A stretch of 8,134 bases of DNA from Gemmatimonas phototrophica (lineage in GTDB: Bacteria > Gemmatimonadota > Gemmatimonadetes > Gemmatimonadales > Gemmatimonadaceae): the NCBI GenBank assembly GCA_945870175.1, contig CAMBRJ010000110.1, positions 1 through 8,134 on the forward strand, written 5' to 3'. Below, one piece after another: positions 6,359 through 8,134 of the stretch (position 1 is the first letter of the stretch; every line of letters begins with the position of its first letter). The notes under the pieces were generated by a model, which made no database searches, was not told the origin of the DNA, and was given only the letters and a program-made list of their open reading frames with translations. The translations under genes and the position numbers were made by a program.

Positions 6359-6514
6359 CCTTCGTGGCGGCTGCATGGTTGGGGATATGAACGGAAGCAG
6401 GCGACTCCTGCTTGAACGGAAAGGAACGGATATCATTGGCAGCAGCTCGTATCCGTATCAGTTCATCGCTTCGCGCTCCATCCGACGTACACACGCCTAC
6501 GCACAACAGCTCAC
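6359..6514. other. Intergenic spacer with small hairpin and GAACGGA repeats
   Basis: The spacer between the fluoride channel and the M20 peptidase holds three copies of GAACGGA (6389-6395, 6414-6420, 6424-6430). It also holds a 7-bp hairpin, AAGCAGG (6395-6401) with CCTGCTT (6407-6413) around a 5-nt loop. The hairpin has no T-tract, so termination is doubtful. No convincing promoter could be placed. TTGAAC at 6412 and TATCAT at 6431 are only 13 bp apart. Confidence 0.5.
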
Positions 6515-7906
6515 ATGACCGCTCCCACGATTCCCGCCGATCTCGCTGCCTGGTGCAGCGCCAACGATGCACGCGCACAGGACGAACTGTTCGCCTTCCT
6601 GCGCATCCCCAGCGTCAGTGCGCGTTCCGAGCACAAAGCTGATTGCGCCGCGGCCGCGCAGTTCGTGGCGGATGCGCTCACGCAGATCGGACTGACGACG
6701 ACCATCGAGCCCACGCCGGGGCATCCCATCGTGGTCGGGGAGTGGCGCGGCGCCGGCCCCGATGCGCCCACGTTGTTGGTGTATGGCCACTACGACGTGC
6801 AACCGGCCGAACCCCTCGAGCTGTGGACCTCCCCGGCGTTCGAGCCCACCGTGCGCGACGGGCGCATCTACGCGCGTGGATCGGTGGATGACAAGGGACA
6901 GTTGTATCTGCACATCAAGGCGCTCGAGGCGCATCTCGCCGTGCGTGGCACGTTGCCGGTGAACGTGATCGTACTGGCCGAAGGCGAGGAGGAAGTCGGG
7001 AGCGAGAACCTCGAGCAGTTCCTCGAGCGCGAGAAAGTGCGGCTGGCCTGTGATGCCGTCGTGATCTCCGACTCCACCATGTTTGCACCCGGCATTCCCA
7101 GCATCCTGTCGTCACTGCGGGGGATGGCGTATCTCGAGATCAACGTGCGCGGGGCCAACGGCGATCTACACTCCGGCATGTACGGTGGGGCTGTGGTCAA
7201 TCCGGCCATGGCACTCGCGCGCATCCTCGCCAGCATGCATGACGCCAACGGACGCATCGCCATTCCCGGGTTCTACAATGATGTGCGACCGTTCCCCGAT
7301 GCCGTGCTGGCGCAGATGCGTGACCTGCCATTCAGCGACGAGCAGCTCATGCACGAGGTGGGCGTTTCCGCCCTGGGCGGCGAGCCCGGATACACCACGC
7401 TCGAGCGGCTCTGGACGCGCCCGACCTGTGAAGTGAACGGCATGCTCAGCGGGTACACCGGTGAGGGGGCCAAGACCGTACTGCCAGCGGTGTCCATGGC
7501 GAAAGTCAGCTTTCGGCTCGTTCCCGATCAGAGCCCCGACGTCATCACCGCGCTGGTGCGTGCCCATGTCGAGCGCGTCGCGCCGCCCGGCGTCACCGTC
7601 ACCGTCGAGAATCACCACGGCGGACGCCCGTGGCGCGCCGATCTCAAGGGACCGATCATCGAGGCCGGCAAGCGGGCACTCGAAGCCGCCTTCGGGCGGG
7701 CGCCGGTGATCACCGGCGAAGGCGGGAGCATTCCCGTGGTCGGCGACTTCGAGCGTATCCTCGGCGCGCCTGTACTGCTCATGGGCTTTGGGTTGCCCGG
7801 GGAAAACGCCCACGCCCCCAACGAATGGATCAGTGTTGAGAACTACCTGGGTGGCATTCGCGCCGCCGCCACGCTACTCGACGAGTACCGGGCGGCGGTG
7901 CGTTAA
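6515..7906 (+). CDS. M20-family metallopeptidase, probable dipeptidase (463 aa)
   Basis: This looks like a cytosolic di-zinc peptidase of the M20 family, closest in pattern to carnosinase-like (CNDP2-type) dipeptidases. There is no signal peptide. The ligand set is complete: His92 in YGHYDVQP, bridging Asp125 with Asp126 in GSVDDKG, general base Glu159 and ligand Glu160 in EGEEEVGS, Asp186 in ISDS, and His433 in ENAHAPNEW. DLHSGMYGG (His219) opens the lid/dimerisation domain, inserted at about 205-360. In this family that histidine reaches into the partner subunit's active site. The length of 463 aa fits carnosinase-like enzymes (about 470) better than DapE (about 375). The ATG at 6515 lacks a clear Shine-Dalgarno site, but the protein begins as expected with MTAPTIPADL and no better start is visible. 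Exact substrates cannot be read from sequence. It is convergent with the next gene, with a 28-bp gap. Confidence 0.94.
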   Translation: MTAPTIPADLAAWCSANDARAQDELFAFLRIPSVSARSEHKADCAAAAQFVADALTQIGLTTTIEPTPGHPIVVGEWRGAGPDAPTLLVYGHYDVQPAEPLELWTSPAFEPTVRDGRIYARGSVDDKGQLYLHIKALEAHLAVRGTLPVNVIVLAEGEEEVGSENLEQFLEREKVRLACDAVVISDSTMFAPGIPSILSSLRGMAYLEINVRGANGDLHSGMYGGAVVNPAMALARILASMHDANGRIAIPGFYNDVRPFPDAVLAQMRDLPFSDEQLMHEVGVSALGGEPGYTTLERLWTRPTCEVNGMLSGYTGEGAKTVLPAVSMAKVSFRLVPDQSPDVITALVRAHVERVAPPGVTVTVENHHGGRPWRADLKGPIIEAGKRALEAAFGRAPVITGEGGSIPVVGDFERILGAPVLLMGFGLPGENAHAPNEWISVENYLGGIRAAATLLDEYRAAVR

Positions 7907-7934
7907 GGCAATGCCCGTGGTGGATCAGCGCCGG

Positions 7935-8134
7935 TTAGAACGAGCCCAGGATATCGTCGTTCAATCCATCATCATCGTCGAACGGAATCATCGCGGCCGC
8001 ACTCATCGGGAAGACATCGTCGGAGGCATGCGCGCTCGAAGCGCGTACCTTCACGAGTCCCCTGGCCGCGGGACGCGCCGGTGACTTCGCCGTCGGCGCA
8101 ACCCTCGCCCCTTTTGCGGCCGGTCGCGGTGACG
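7935..8134 (-). CDS. C-terminal end of an unidentified protein, possibly a methyl-accepting chemotaxis protein (start outside window)
   Basis: Read on the minus strand, an open frame enters from the right edge and ends at TAA (7935-7937), giving about 65 residues. The first half is low-complexity Ala/Pro/Arg/Lys sequence (RPAAKGARVAPTAKSPARPA). It is followed by LVKVRASSAHAS, then an acidic end with MIPFDDDDGLNDDILGSF. The flexible linker plus short acidic C-terminal peptide resembles the tails of many methyl-accepting chemotaxis proteins, which tether adaptation enzymes. The usual aromatic pair of the tether pentapeptide (W-x-x-F) is not present, only the final Phe. No folded domain is visible, so the identity is a guess while the coding call is fairly firm. 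No start codon lies within the window for the true N-terminus. Confidence 0.65.
   Translation of the reverse strand, partial: SPRPAAKGARVAPTAKSPARPAARGLVKVRASSAHASDDVFPMSAAAMIPFDDDDGLNDDILGSF

Noticed and set aside
6395..6413. Terminator after the fluoride channel gene
   Set aside because: The stem is only 7 bp, moderately GC-rich, and has no T-tract on either side, so it is recorded only as a small hairpin.
7788..8084. Plus-strand frame crossing the peptidase 3' end into the right edge
   Set aside because: It runs out of frame through the end of the peptidase and opposite the better minus-strand frame ending at 7935. Its product has no recognisable domain.

Overview
The window is GC-rich bacterial chromosomal DNA with a housekeeping and envelope character. 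It carries no rRNA, tRNA, CRISPR array, transposase or phage gene that I can recognise. The combination of high GC, weak or absent Shine-Dalgarno sites, a lipoprotein built from Ig-like (BIG2-type) repeats, and a very-long-chain-type acyl-CoA dehydrogenase suggests a soil or freshwater bacterium of the Gemmatimonadota type. That placement is an inference from style and rests on no marker gene.

Layout, left to right. (1) 1-302, plus strand: the C-terminal end of a NarL/FixJ response regulator, cut by the window edge. (2) 271-2148, minus strand: a 625-residue acyl-CoA dehydrogenase of the VLCAD/ACAD9 type, whose last codons overlap the regulator's 3' end by 32 bp. (3) 2178-2208: a strong GC hairpin placed as a terminator for the next minus-strand gene. 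(4) 2234-3952, minus strand: a secreted lipoprotein made of six Ig-like modules. (5) 3953-4388: a non-coding divergent region with a hairpin, a nested inverted repeat and three perfect 11-bp tandem repeats. (6) 4389-5972, plus strand: an integral-membrane GT39/ArnT-like glycosyltransferase. It overlaps by 4 nt (GTGA) with (7) 5969-6358, a FluC/CrcB fluoride channel. (8) 6359-6514: a short spacer with a small hairpin and three GAACGGA copies. (9) 6515-7906, plus strand: an M20 metallopeptidase with a complete set of di-zinc ligands. (10) 7935-8134, minus strand: the C-terminal end of a further protein with an A/P/K-rich linker and an acidic tail ending in GSF, possibly a chemoreceptor.

How the genes work together. 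The only clear operon is glycosyltransferase plus fluoride channel, which look translationally coupled. The lipoprotein and the dehydrogenase are co-directional and only 85 bp apart, with the hairpin between them. The dehydrogenase therefore either depends on read-through or has a promoter I cannot see. The remaining genes look like independent units. I do not see a convincing novel multi-gene system. The items most worth a second look are the regulatory structures of the divergent region, the coupled fluoride channel, the hairpin between lipoprotein and dehydrogenase, and the cut-off acidic-tailed gene at the right edge.
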